Of a stretch of DNA of 46,094 nucleotides, positions 34,990-43,479 are shown piece by piece. The stretch lies in contig QEVP01000018.1 of the NCBI GenBank assembly GCA_003576765.1, forward strand, positions 1 through 46,094. The letters run 5' to 3'. The position numbers and the translations under genes were made by a program. Source of the stretch: Pseudomonadota bacterium. GTDB taxonomy: Bacteria; Pseudomonadota; Alphaproteobacteria; Rhizobiales; Xanthobacteraceae. Position 1 is the first letter of the stretch. Every line of letters starts with the position of its first letter. Below the pieces are notes generated by a model. That model worked only from the letters and a program-made list of their open reading frames with translations, did not search any database and was not told the DNA's origin.

Positions 34990-35029
34990 AGAATACCGCC
35001 CACTCTCATGACTTACCAATGCGTCTCAT
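34990..35029 (-). promoter_or_regulatory. Candidate hydroxylase-operon promoter with AraC-type direct repeats
   Basis: On the minus strand TTGGTA (35019-35014) is followed after 18 bases by TATTCT (34995-34990). ATGAGA occurs at 35029-35024 and again at 35009-35004, a 20-base period (two helical turns) on one face of DNA, which is typical of AraC-family sites. The neighbouring araC-type gene is the obvious regulator. No experimental support. Confidence 0.4.
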
Positions 35030-35056
35030 TCGTCGTGCTGCGGCGCAGTATGCGGC

Positions 35057-35896
35057 TCAGCTCGCCAGCCTCGATACCGACCGGAACTCGCTTGGAGAGA
35101 CGCCGGTATGGTTGCGGAAGAACCGCGTGAAGTGCGCCGGCACCTCGAACCCAAGCCGCGCACCGACATCGGCCAGCCGGGAATCGCCGGTGACGACCGC
35201 TTGAACGGCATGCTCGAGCCGCACCACATTGTAGAACACCCTCGGCGGCACACCGATCGAGGATTCGAACAAGCGAAAGAAATGCGAGCGTGACAACCCG
35301 GCCTCGCCGGCCAGCCGGCTGATGTCAACCTCGCGGGAGACATCGGCGCGGATGCTCTCGGCGATGCGCCGGATCCGCCAATCGAGCCGCGCGCCGCCGA
35401 TAGCGCGGATCGAGGACATGCGACGCCATTCGGTAAAGCGTTCGATGACCGCGATCATCAGATCGGAGAGCAACTTTTCCTGGTCGCCGCGGCTGTCGGG
35501 ATGCGCCATCATGACGACGGCGAGATCATGGGCGAGCATGCGGATGCGCGGCGAAATCTCGCCGCAGGGCTGCGCGAAGAAGCCCGGCGCGCCGCTTGCC
35601 GCCCAGGACGAGCGAAAAATCTGCAGCCAGTGCGGCTCGATATACAAGGCCAGGATCAAGGTGCGTGGCCGCGTCGGATCGTGAATGTAGGCGTGCGGCC
35701 GCCAGCCGTCGACAAACACCGCCATGGTATCGGTCAGCGGCACGATGCGGTCACCGACGATGAAATGCGTATCACCGCCTTCGACCTTGAGCAGCACATG
35801 ACAATGAGGATGTGCATGGCGCACCAGCGACGCATCCATGTCGAGCAGCGCGACACGTCCGAAAGCGCCATGAGCGATCCGCAGCGCGGTCGACAT
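35057..35896 (-). CDS. AraC family transcriptional regulator
   Basis: This 279-residue regulator has an N-terminal cupin sensing domain (about 10-110; HAHPHCHVLLKVEGG with several His) and a C-terminal double helix-turn-helix (about 180-279; ISRLAGEAGLSRSHFFRLFE and ADVGARLGFEVPAHFTRFFRNHTG). GGGAGGGGTGA precedes the ATG. It lies 136 bases upstream of the molybdenum hydroxylase operon on the same strand, so it is the likely activator of that operon in response to the pathway substrate, and may partly read through into it. Confidence 0.9.
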   Translation of the reverse strand: MSTALRIAHGAFGRVALLDMDASLVRHAHPHCHVLLKVEGGDTHFIVGDRIVPLTDTMAVFVDGWRPHAYIHDPTRPRTLILALYIEPHWLQIFRSSWAASGAPGFFAQPCGEISPRIRMLAHDLAVVMMAHPDSRGDQEKLLSDLMIAVIERFTEWRRMSSIRAIGGARLDWRIRRIAESIRADVSREVDISRLAGEAGLSRSHFFRLFESSIGVPPRVFYNVVRLEHAVQAVVTGDSRLADVGARLGFEVPAHFTRFFRNHTGVSPSEFRSVSRLAS

Positions 35897-35980
35897 TCAC
35901 CCCTCCCAGATCCGACGCCGCGGCAACCTGCTGCTTGCCGCTCTCATTCAGCTATCATAACGCTCGCCGCGGCGTCTAGA

Positions 35981-36910
35981 TCACGGCCGTTCGCGCGCGG
36001 CGTCGCCCGGCATGGTCAATTCTTGCTGAACCGCCAACAGACGGCGGCGCAGTTCCGTCACGAAGACCGTCGCCGCCCGGCTGAGCGGCCGGGTTGCATG
36101 ATGGACCCCGACAATGTGGCGCATGATCTGCGGGGACACCGGCACGCAGCGCAGCCTGCCGGCCCGCAGCGAGTGCGCCACCGCGACAGGCGGCAGGATC
36201 GTCCGGAAGCCGGTACCGGCGACGAACCTCTCGATCATGCCGATCTCATCGAACTCGTAGCGTGGCGACAGGCGAATGCCCTCACGTTCCGCCGCCTCGT
36301 CCAGCAGCGTGCGCAGGCCGTGCCGCGGCGACGGAATGACCAGTTCGTGGTGATCGATGCTCCGGAAGCTGATCTCGCTTTCCGGGACCGGGTTGGCCGC
36401 GCTGCAGATCAGCGCAAACTCCTCGCAAATGAGGTCGATCTGCTGATATTCACCGCGCCGCGCCAGCGCATTGATGACCACAAGATCGAGCTGCCCCGCC
36501 CGCTGCATCTGGAGCAGTTCGCGCGTATAGCCATCGGTCATGCGCAGCGTGACATGCGGATATTTAGCGCTGAACGCGATCAACGTTTCCGACAGCGCGT
36601 TATGGGCAACCGACGCCACCACGCCGACCGCGACATGGCCCTTCACCATGTTGCGCGGTGCCGTCAGGTCCTGCCGGGCGTCTTCGATCGAACGAAGGAT
36701 GGGAAGAAACAGCCGATAAGCCTCGTGACCGGCGCGCGTCGGCACCAGACCCCTGGGCGTGCGTTGGAATAGCGGATTGCCGAGCTCGCTTTCGAGCTTC
36801 GCCAACCGGGTGCTGATGGCCGGCTGGACGATGTTCAGGCGGCGGCCCGCCCGCGACACCGAGCCTTCCTCATACATAGCAACGAAGGATTGCAGCCAGC
36901 GCAATTCCAT
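35981..36910 (-). CDS. LysR family transcriptional regulator (divergent from ubiD-ubiX)
   Basis: This 309-residue LTTR has an N-terminal winged helix (WLQSFVAMYEEGSVSRAGRRLNIVQPAIS..., about 1-60) and a periplasmic-binding-like effector domain (about 90-290). It is divergent from the UbiD decarboxylase gene, with a perfect dyad operator in the 106-bp spacer, the classical LTTR arrangement for autoregulation and co-inducer-dependent activation. It is presumably the hmfR-type regulator of the decarboxylase. The effector is unknown. Confidence 0.92.
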   Translation of the reverse strand: MELRWLQSFVAMYEEGSVSRAGRRLNIVQPAISTRLAKLESELGNPLFQRTPRGLVPTRAGHEAYRLFLPILRSIEDARQDLTAPRNMVKGHVAVGVVASVAHNALSETLIAFSAKYPHVTLRMTDGYTRELLQMQRAGQLDLVVINALARRGEYQQIDLICEEFALICSAANPVPESEISFRSIDHHELVIPSPRHGLRTLLDEAAEREGIRLSPRYEFDEIGMIERFVAGTGFRTILPPVAVAHSLRAGRLRCVPVSPQIMRHIVGVHHATRPLSRAATVFVTELRRRLLAVQQELTMPGDAARERP

Positions 36911-36920
36911 GTCGGCCCCC

Positions 36921-36943
36921 GGCCATAGTCAATCACTATGGCC
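36921..36943. promoter_or_regulatory. LysR-type operator between lysR and ubiD
   Basis: A perfect dyad GGCCATAGT (36921-36929) / ACTATGGCC (36935-36943) has a five-base centre. It contains T-N11-A (TAGTCAATCACTA), the LTTR box. It lies 10 bases from the lysR start and about 73 bases from the ubiD start, consistent with repression of lysR and activation of ubiD. Confidence 0.75.
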
Positions 36944-37016
36944 GATATCGAGATAAAATAATAGCGATCGGCCGAGACCGCACTAAGCTTGCGGGCGTCT
37001 CACGAGGAGCCCGCGC

Positions 37017-38426
37017 ATGGCCAACGACACGAGCGCACCGGCAGGCACCAAGGCGATGACGCTGCGGCCGTGGCTGCGACGGCTCGAGGAGACCGGCCGG
37101 CTCGCCATCGCCCGCCCCGGCGTCAGCCTTAGGCACGAACTCGGCGGCATCGCCAACCGGCTCGACGGTAGGAAGGCGACGTTCTTTCCCGCCGCCGGAC
37201 ATGGCGGGATGGCTGTCGTGTCCGGCCTGCTGTCTGATCGGAACTGGATGGCGGAGGCGCTCGGGCTGACCAGTGCGACCCTGCTCGGCGCGTTTCAAAA
37301 CGCGGTAGCCAGGCCCGTCCGCTGGGTCGAGACCGACAATGCACCCTGCCAGCAGATTATCCATGAGGACGGCAACCTGTTGCCGCTGCTGCCGATCCCG
37401 ACCCACAACGAGCACGACAGCGGCCCATACATCACCGCCGGTCTCCTGATCGTCCGCAGCCCCGGCACCGGCATTCAGAACGTCGCCATCCATCGCCTTC
37501 AGGTATCCGGGCCGCGCGAACTCGGCGCTCTGCTGCTGCCGCGCCACACCCTCGCCTTCTTCAACGAGGCCGAGGCCGACGGCCGCGATCTCGATGCCGC
37601 CATCGTGATCGGTGTCAGTCCCGCCTGTCTGCTTGCGTCACAGGCGATTGTGCCGCTGAACACGGACGAGCTGGAGATCGCGGGCGCGCTCAGCGGCGCG
37701 CCGCTCGAGGTCGTCAAATGCCTCGGCAGCGAGTTGCGCGTGCCGGCTGATGCCGAGATCGTCATCGAGGGCCGCATCAAAGCCAACGCCCGCGCGATGG
37801 AAGGGCCGTTCGGCGAGTTTCCGCAGTATTACGGCGAGCGCGCCAAGCGCCACGTCATTGCCGTCGACCGCGTCACTCATCGACGGGATCCGCTATTCCA
37901 CACCATTGTCGGCGGTGGTCTCGAACATCTTTTGCTCGGCGCTATCCCGCGCGAAGCCACCATTCTCAGCACACTGCGACGCAACTTTCCCTCGGTGCGG
38001 GATATCCATCTCGCCCTCGGCGGGGTCGGCCGCTACCACCTCTACGTTCAGCTCGGCTCCCACAATCGCGGCGAAGCAAAGAACGTCATCATGGGATGCT
38101 TTGCCGCGCACTACGATATCAAGCATGTCGTGGCGGTCGATCAGGACGTCGATATCCATGATCCGCGCAGCGTCGAATGGGCGGTTGCGACCCGTTTTCA
38201 GGCCGACCGCGATCTCGTCGTCGTCAGCGGCGCTCAAGGATCGAAGCTCGACCCCTCCACCGACGATGGCTATGGCGCCAAGATGGGCCTGGACGCCACC
38301 ATTCCGCATGGTGCGCCCGAGATGCGCTTCACGCGCATCCGCGTGCCCGGACAGGAGGAGATCGATCTCGCCGCGCGCATCGATCCGGATGCGACGCTGG
38401 CAACCATCCCGGGATGGCAGCCATGA
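37017..38426 (+). CDS. UbiD family prenylated-FMN-dependent decarboxylase, HmfF-like by context
   Basis: This 469-residue enzyme reversibly (de)carboxylates aromatic or unsaturated acids using prenylated FMN. Conserved active-site groups are N155 and R160 (NVAIHRLQ) and the E262/E267 pair in MEGPFGEFPQYYG, spaced five apart as in Fdc1. GAGGAG precedes the ATG. It overlaps ubiX by four bases, so enzyme and cofactor maker are produced together. True UbiD of ubiquinone synthesis is less likely, given the catabolic neighbourhood and divergent LysR. 2,5-Furandicarboxylate decarboxylase (HmfF) is the best contextual candidate; phthaloyl-CoA or hydroxybenzoate-type decarboxylases are alternatives. 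Confidence 0.88.
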   Translation: MANDTSAPAGTKAMTLRPWLRRLEETGRLAIARPGVSLRHELGGIANRLDGRKATFFPAAGHGGMAVVSGLLSDRNWMAEALGLTSATLLGAFQNAVARPVRWVETDNAPCQQIIHEDGNLLPLLPIPTHNEHDSGPYITAGLLIVRSPGTGIQNVAIHRLQVSGPRELGALLLPRHTLAFFNEAEADGRDLDAAIVIGVSPACLLASQAIVPLNTDELEIAGALSGAPLEVVKCLGSELRVPADAEIVIEGRIKANARAMEGPFGEFPQYYGERAKRHVIAVDRVTHRRDPLFHTIVGGGLEHLLLGAIPREATILSTLRRNFPSVRDIHLALGGVGRYHLYVQLGSHNRGEAKNVIMGCFAAHYDIKHVVAVDQDVDIHDPRSVEWAVATRFQADRDLVVVSGAQGSKLDPSTDDGYGAKMGLDATIPHGAPEMRFTRIRVPGQEEIDLAARIDPDATLATIPGWQP

Positions 38427-39076
38427 CGACTGAACCGCGGCGGCTGATCGTCGGCATCAGTGGCGCCTCCGGCATCGCTTACGGCATCCGCACGCTCGAA
38501 ATCCTGCGCGAGGCAAGCATCGAAACGCATCTCGTAATGTCGCGCTCGGCCAAGGTCGCCCTGCTTCAGGAGTGCGCGCTGAGCGTATCAGACGTAGAAA
38601 GGCTCAGCCATACGGTGCATCATATCGACGACGTCGGAGCCGCGATTGCCAGCGGCTCGTTCCAGACGCTCGGCATGATCGTCGCGCCCTGCTCGATCCA
38701 CAGTCTCTCGCAGATCGCAACCGGCGTCACCTCCAACCTGTTGACCCGCGCCGCCGACGTGGTGCTGAAGGAGCGCCGTCGCCTGGTGCTGATGGTGCGC
38801 GAAACGCCGCTGCACCTGGGGCATCTGCGCAACATGGCCGCGGCGACGGAAACCGGCGCCGTCATCATGCCGCCGGTGCCGGCGTTCTATCCGATGCCGG
38901 AGAGCATCGACGACATCGTCGATCACACAATCGGCCGCGCGCTCGATCTGTTCGGCATCGACAGCGGGCGGGTGCGGCGCTGGGGCGAACAGATTGGCCC
39001 CGATGCGAGCGGCCGGAAGCGCAAGCCTCCGAAAACCGGCAGGGCCGCAGCAAAATCCATGGCTGACCCGCCATGA
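38423..39076 (+). CDS. ubiX: Flavin prenyltransferase UbiX (HmfG-like by context)
   Basis: This 217-residue flavoprotein attaches a dimethylallyl group to FMN to make the cofactor of UbiD enzymes. Signatures are VGISGASGIAYGIRTLEIL (about 10-28), PCSIHSLSQIATGVTSNLL and KERRRLVLMVRETPLHLGHLRNM. The C-terminus is about 25 residues longer than in E. coli UbiX and ends in a basic Lys/Arg-rich tail. ATG 38423 overlaps the ubiD stop (ATGA). An ATG at 38414 is possible but poorer. Confidence 0.92.
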   Translation: MTTEPRRLIVGISGASGIAYGIRTLEILREASIETHLVMSRSAKVALLQECALSVSDVERLSHTVHHIDDVGAAIASGSFQTLGMIVAPCSIHSLSQIATGVTSNLLTRAADVVLKERRRLVLMVRETPLHLGHLRNMAAATETGAVIMPPVPAFYPMPESIDDIVDHTIGRALDLFGIDSGRVRRWGEQIGPDASGRKRKPPKTGRAAAKSMADPP

Positions 39077-39117
39077 CCAGCGGCAGCGACGCAATGGCAG
39101 CACGGACCTGAGTGCCG

Positions 39118-40017
39118 ATGACGACGAAACTGGATCTGAACGCGCTCGTCCTGTTCTATGAGGTGGTCAATTCGCAAAGCCTGACCCGCGCGTCGGACAA
39201 GCTGCGGGTGCCCAAATCGACCATCAGCCGCAAGCTGTCGATCCTCGAGCATCAGCTCGGCTCGCAACTGCTGAAGCGCGGACGCAAGGTGGCGGCGCTG
39301 ACCGATATCGGCCGCATCGTCTACAATCACACCCAGCGCATCATCTCCGAAATCGAGGACGCGGGCTTCGAAGCTTCCAAGCTGCAATCCGAGCTGAGCG
39401 GCGTGCTGCGCGCCAGCCTGCCGATCGACTTCGGCGTATCATGGCTGGGACGCCTCGTCGCCGAGTTCGCCCTCATTCACCCGCACATTCAGCTCGTCAT
39501 CGAGATCAACAACCGTTGGGTCGACGTCTCGCAGGAGCCGTACGATGTCGCTATCCATCTCGGGCCGCCGCGTAACTCGCATCTTCCGGTGAAGGTCTTC
39601 ACCTCGCTGTCGCGCGGCATCTATGCCAGTCCCGATTATGTGAAGCGCCGCGGTGGCGTCCACACCATCGAGGATATCCAGAGCCACGACTGCATCGTCA
39701 CCGATCATCAGCGCGACGAAGGGGTGTGGAACTTCCTGTCCGGCGCGTCAGGCCGCATCATCGATATCGACGCCCGCGTCCTCGTCAACAACATTGGCAT
39801 GGCGCGGGAAATCACGATCGGCGGCCTCGGGCTCGGCATCCTGCCCAACGTGATGTGCAAGAACGACGTCGCCGCCAAGCGGCTGGTGCGGCTGCTGCCG
39901 GACTGGCGCAGCCCGCCTTTGCAGGCGTCCGCCTTTTATTCGGGTCGTCGCCGAATGCCGCGCAAGACCCGCGCCTTCATCGATTTCCTGTCGGAGCGCC
40001 TTTTGACCGACGAATAG
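39118..40017 (+). CDS. LysR family transcriptional regulator (downstream of ubiX)
   Basis: This LTTR of about 299 residues has the helix-turn-helix LNALVLFYEVVNSQSLTRAS...RVPKSTISRKLSILE at residues 6-50 and the substrate domain from about 90. It belongs to the group with DLNALVLFYEV starts, like small AmpR/GcvA-type regulators. ATG 39118 fits GGAC spacing better than GTG 39112, which would add two residues. It follows ubiX by 41 bases on the same strand and converges with the aldehyde dehydrogenase operon. It may control either side. Confidence 0.9.
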   Translation: MTTKLDLNALVLFYEVVNSQSLTRASDKLRVPKSTISRKLSILEHQLGSQLLKRGRKVAALTDIGRIVYNHTQRIISEIEDAGFEASKLQSELSGVLRASLPIDFGVSWLGRLVAEFALIHPHIQLVIEINNRWVDVSQEPYDVAIHLGPPRNSHLPVKVFTSLSRGIYASPDYVKRRGGVHTIEDIQSHDCIVTDHQRDEGVWNFLSGASGRIIDIDARVLVNNIGMAREITIGGLGLGILPNVMCKNDVAAKRLVRLLPDWRSPPLQASAFYSGRRRMPRKTRAFIDFLSERLLTDE

Positions 40018-40029
40018 CCGCCGGCACCG

Positions 40030-41490
40030 TCAGCTCAACTCGCGGACGCGGCCGAAGCGATGATAGATGTGCTTCGTGACGAGGAATTCGTTCAGCCCGT
40101 CGATGCCGTGCAGCCGGCCGAAGCCGCTGTCGCGGTGGCCGCCGGTCTCGGCCTCGGGAAACAGCTTGTTGTGATCGTTGAGCCAGACAGTGCCGCTGCG
40201 TATCGAACGGCTGACACGGAAGGCGCGATCAAGGTCACGCGTCCATACGCTGGCTGCAAGGCCATAGCGGGTGGCATTCGCCTTCTTCACCGCCTCCGCC
40301 TCGGTCGAGAACCGTTCGATGTTGAGGACCGGACCGAAAATTTCTTCCTGGATCACCGGCGAGGTCAGGTCCTCGACCGCCAGCAGGCTGGGGCCGAGAT
40401 AGGCCCCGCCCGATGGCAGGTTGCGCGCAACCGCTCCCTTCAGCACGGCAGCATCGGCGTGCATCTCGACCAGACGACGGACCCGGTCGCGCGAGCGGAT
40501 ATCGATCAGCGGCCCGATTTCGCTGCGCTCGTCGTCGCTGCGCCCGACCCGCATCGCAGCCAGCGCCGCCGCCAGCGCCTTGGCCAGCGCGTCGTAACAA
40601 CTGTCATGCACCAGCACGCGACTGGCAGCCGTACATTGCTGGCCAGCCAGAATCATGCCGGCGGCGGCGAGCTGCGGCGCGACCGTGGTGATATCGCAAT
40701 CCTCGAACACGATCGCCGGCGCCTTACCGCCGAGCTCCAGATTGAGGCGCTTGAGCGTACCGGCCGCCGCCGCCATGATCCGGCGGCCGACCGCGGTCGA
40801 GCCGGTAAAGCTCACCACATCGACATCCGGCGATTCCACCAGCAGCTCACCGCCCGCGCTGCCGGCTTCGCAGAAGCTGTTCATGACCCCGACCGGCAGA
40901 GCGTCGATATCGGCCAGACAGCGCAGGAACGCGGTGTGAAACAGGCTCGACTGCGGCGCCGGCTTCATCACCACGGTGCAGCCGGCCGCGAGCGCCGGCC
41001 CCAGCGAGCGCACCAGCAAAATGGCCGGGGCATTCCATGGCGTGATAATCGCGGCAACGCCGGCCGGCTCCCGCGTCAGATGCGAATAGACGCCGGGCTC
41101 GATTTCGAGCATGCGCCCGGCGATGGCACGGGCAAGGCCCGCATAGTAGCGCAGCTCCGACACCGCAGCGGCGATCTCCATGCGGGCGACGCCGATCAGC
41201 TTGCCGGTCTCGATCGACAGCAGCCGGCTGAGGTCGTCCTTACGCGCCTCGACGCTCGCAGCCTGCGCCAGCAGCACATCGGCACGAAGCCGCGGCGCAT
41301 GCGCCCATTGCGACTGGAGGAATGCGCGCTGCGCCGCCGCGATAGCGGCCTCCGCTGCGGCCGCGCCGCCCTCCGGCACGCCGCCAATCACCGTGCCGTC
41401 AACCGGGCTGACCACCTCGAAACGGGTGGCGCCGGCGCTCGGAATCCATTCCCCCGCGATCCAATGCGCTCCAACAACCGATATTGTCAT
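40030..41490 (-). CDS. NAD(P)-dependent aldehyde dehydrogenase
   Basis: This 486-residue ALDH-superfamily enzyme has all functional residues: ITPWNAP (Asn152), KPAPQSS, FTGSTAVGRR, base E252 (LELGGKAP) and nucleophile C286 (AGQQCTAASR). It is of the broad benzaldehyde/betaine-aldehyde type, distinct from the GabD at 11.2 kb. It is last in the crotonase-thiolase-DUF35-ligase operon, four bases after the ligase stop. An aldehyde released by the thiolase/aldolase-like pair upstream, or a furan aldehyde such as furfural, would suit it; neither is shown. Confidence 0.9.
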   Translation of the reverse strand: MTISVVGAHWIAGEWIPSAGATRFEVVSPVDGTVIGGVPEGGAAAAEAAIAAAQRAFLQSQWAHAPRLRADVLLAQAASVEARKDDLSRLLSIETGKLIGVARMEIAAAVSELRYYAGLARAIAGRMLEIEPGVYSHLTREPAGVAAIITPWNAPAILLVRSLGPALAAGCTVVMKPAPQSSLFHTAFLRCLADIDALPVGVMNSFCEAGSAGGELLVESPDVDVVSFTGSTAVGRRIMAAAAGTLKRLNLELGGKAPAIVFEDCDITTVAPQLAAAGMILAGQQCTAASRVLVHDSCYDALAKALAAALAAMRVGRSDDERSEIGPLIDIRSRDRVRRLVEMHADAAVLKGAVARNLPSGGAYLGPSLLAVEDLTSPVIQEEIFGPVLNIERFSTEAEAVKKANATRYGLAASVWTRDLDRAFRVSRSIRSGTVWLNDHNKLFPEAETGGHRDSGFGRLHGIDGLNEFLVTKHIYHRFGRVRELS

Positions 41491-41494
41491 CGTC

Positions 41495-43051
41495 TCATCC
41501 CTGTGGGCCGGTGGCCCCTGTTACGGCATGAAGGGCGCGCGCCCTCTCCGCCAACTGATGTTTCAGTACCTTGCCGACCGCATTGCGCGGCAAGGCATCG
41601 ACGAAATGCACATGACGCGGCTTCTTGTAGCTAGCGATGGCCGAGCGGCAATGCGCGACAACCTGTTCGGCGGTCAGCGGACCGCCCTGTTTACGCTCGA
41701 CGAACGCGACGACCGCCTCGCCGAACTCCGCATCGGGAATGCCAACCACAGCGGCATCGGCGACGCCCTCGATCTCGAGGATCGTTTGTTCGACTTCCTT
41801 GGAGTAAACGTTGAAGCCGCCACTCAGGATCATGTCCTTCTTGCGATCGACAATGTAGAGATAGCCATCGTTGTCGCGATAGCCGAGGTCGCCGGTGAAA
41901 AACCAGCCGTCCATCAGGGCTCTTGCTGTCTCCTCGCTGCGGTTGAGATAGCCCTTCATCACCGTGAAGACGCCTGGCTGGCCGGATCGGACGACGATCT
42001 CCCCGACCGTCCCGTCGGCGACGTCGCGGCCATCCTGCGCAACGATGCGCACCTCGACGCCCGGCGCGGCGCGGCCGACCGAGCGCGGATGCGACACCTG
42101 CTCCTCATGCGCAAGGTTGGAGATCGCGCCCGCCTCCGTCATGCCGAAGAACGACACCAGACGGGTATCCGGCAGCAAGGCCATGAAACGCTGCTTGAGT
42201 TCGACAGCAAACGCCTCGCCGGTGACGGGGGCGAGGCGTAGCGTGCGGCACCTGTCCGGCGCCCGTTCCAGTGCCGGCAGCAGCATCCGGCAGATCGTCG
42301 GCACCATGCCGAACACGGTGATCGCTTCGCGCTCGATCGTGTCGATAATCTTGTCGGCATCGAAGCCCGGCAGCATCACCAGCGTCCCGCCGAGGGTCAT
42401 GGCGTTCATCAGCCGGCCGAGGCCCGCGCGATGCGCCAGCGGCGACACGACCAGGAAACGGTCGTCGTGATTGATCCCCCAGTCGGTGCCATTCATGAAG
42501 CCGTGATTGACGAGGATATTGGCATGGGTCAGCAGCACGCCCTTGGGCCGCCCGGTGGTGCCCGAGGTATAGAGGATCAGCGCCACATCACGGTCGAGCG
42601 GGACGAACGACGGCACGAAGGTGGCGTCGATGAGATCGTCGTAAGCGACGAAGCCGTCCTGCGACGCGCCTACCATCACCGCCTTGAGGCCGCCCCGCTC
42701 CACCAGAATGCCGCGAACGGCGTCGGCGCTGCGATCGTCGCAAACGATCAGTTTCGCCGCGCTGTCCTCGCAGAAGTACGTCACCTCTCTGGCGGTGCTG
42801 CGCGTCGTGACCGGAACGACGACGGCGCCGAGCAGGAAAGCCGCGTAAAGCAATTCGACGAAGGCGATGCCGTTTGGCAGGTACAGCACGAGCGTGTCGC
42901 CCGCGCCGATGCCCTGCCGGGCCAGGCCGCCGGCCACCTCACGAATCCTGCGCTGCAAGTCGCGGTAGCTGACGCGGCGCTCGCCGCAGACCAGCGCCTC
43001 CTTGTCGGGCCTGCGCGCCGCATGCGCCGCAAAGACGACTTCGAGGCGCAT
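41495..43051 (-). CDS. Acyl-CoA synthetase (AMP-forming), second copy
   Basis: This 518-residue ANL-family ligase has ILYTSGTTGRPKGVLLTH, FFGMTEAGAISN, GWFFTGDLGYRDNDGYLYIVDRKKDM and the C-terminal catalytic Lys (ALPRNAVGKVLKHQL). It is of the long/medium-chain or aryl-CoA ligase type and only distantly like the ligase at 29-30.6 kb. It starts three bases after the DUF35 stop, so it belongs to a tight five-gene operon. The acid activated is unknown; an alkanoate or arylalkanoate would fit the beta-oxidation-like neighbours. Confidence 0.88.
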   Translation of the reverse strand: MRLEVVFAAHAARRPDKEALVCGERRVSYRDLQRRIREVAGGLARQGIGAGDTLVLYLPNGIAFVELLYAAFLLGAVVVPVTTRSTAREVTYFCEDSAAKLIVCDDRSADAVRGILVERGGLKAVMVGASQDGFVAYDDLIDATFVPSFVPLDRDVALILYTSGTTGRPKGVLLTHANILVNHGFMNGTDWGINHDDRFLVVSPLAHRAGLGRLMNAMTLGGTLVMLPGFDADKIIDTIEREAITVFGMVPTICRMLLPALERAPDRCRTLRLAPVTGEAFAVELKQRFMALLPDTRLVSFFGMTEAGAISNLAHEEQVSHPRSVGRAAPGVEVRIVAQDGRDVADGTVGEIVVRSGQPGVFTVMKGYLNRSEETARALMDGWFFTGDLGYRDNDGYLYIVDRKKDMILSGGFNVYSKEVEQTILEIEGVADAAVVGIPDAEFGEAVVAFVERKQGGPLTAEQVVAHCRSAIASYKKPRHVHFVDALPRNAVGKVLKHQLAERARALHAVTGATGPQG

Positions 43052-43054
43052 CGC

Positions 43055-43477
43055 TCAGCCTTCGACGACCTTGAAAGCCGGATAGACGAAATCGTCGGTG
43101 ATCGGATCCCACGCCACCGCGACGCGGGCGCCGATGGCGATCCTGGCCGGATCGGTCTCGATGATGTTGGCGATGAAGCGTACGCCCTCGTCGAGTTCGA
43201 CGGTTGCGGCCGGCAGCGGCAGGCGGCCCTCGAGGCCCGGTCCCGGAATGCGGATGACGGTGTGCGCATAGATCACGCCCCTACCACTGACCTCCCGCCA
43301 CTCGAGATTGCGCCGGCCGGTGAAGATGCTGACCGGGCGCGGATAATGCTGAAACTTGCCAGCATCGCAGCAATACTGGATCACCAGCCTGCGCTGCTGC
43401 GCCGCTTCCCAGAACGGCGCGGTGTTGACGTAGACATTCGGCTTCGGCGGCGTGCGGGGTTTAACATCTGCGTTCAC
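43055..43477 (-). CDS. DUF35 OB-fold / zinc-ribbon protein (thiolase or aldolase partner)
   Basis: This 140-residue protein has the N-terminal rubredoxin-like region and C-terminal OB fold of the DUF35 family, small partners of thiolase-fold enzymes (as in ChsH2-Ltp2 or BbsA-BbsB). The ribbon is degenerate: C37 and C38 survive in QYCCDAGKFQHYPRP, but the usual CxxC pairs are missing, so zinc is probably not bound. GTG 43477 is chosen because GGAGG lies seven bases upstream. It overlaps the thiolase stop, confirming a coupled pair. Confidence 0.85.
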   Translation of the reverse strand: MNADVKPRTPPKPNVYVNTAPFWEAAQQRRLVIQYCCDAGKFQHYPRPVSIFTGRRNLEWREVSGRGVIYAHTVIRIPGPGLEGRLPLPAATVELDEGVRFIANIIETDPARIAIGARVAVAWDPITDDFVYPAFKVVEG

Positions 43478-43479
43478 GA

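Noticed and set aside
37017..39076. Ubiquinone-synthesis UbiD/UbiX pair
   Set aside because: A divergent LysR with operator and a catabolic setting argue for a substrate-induced decarboxylase; many alphaproteobacteria do not cluster ubiquinone genes this way.
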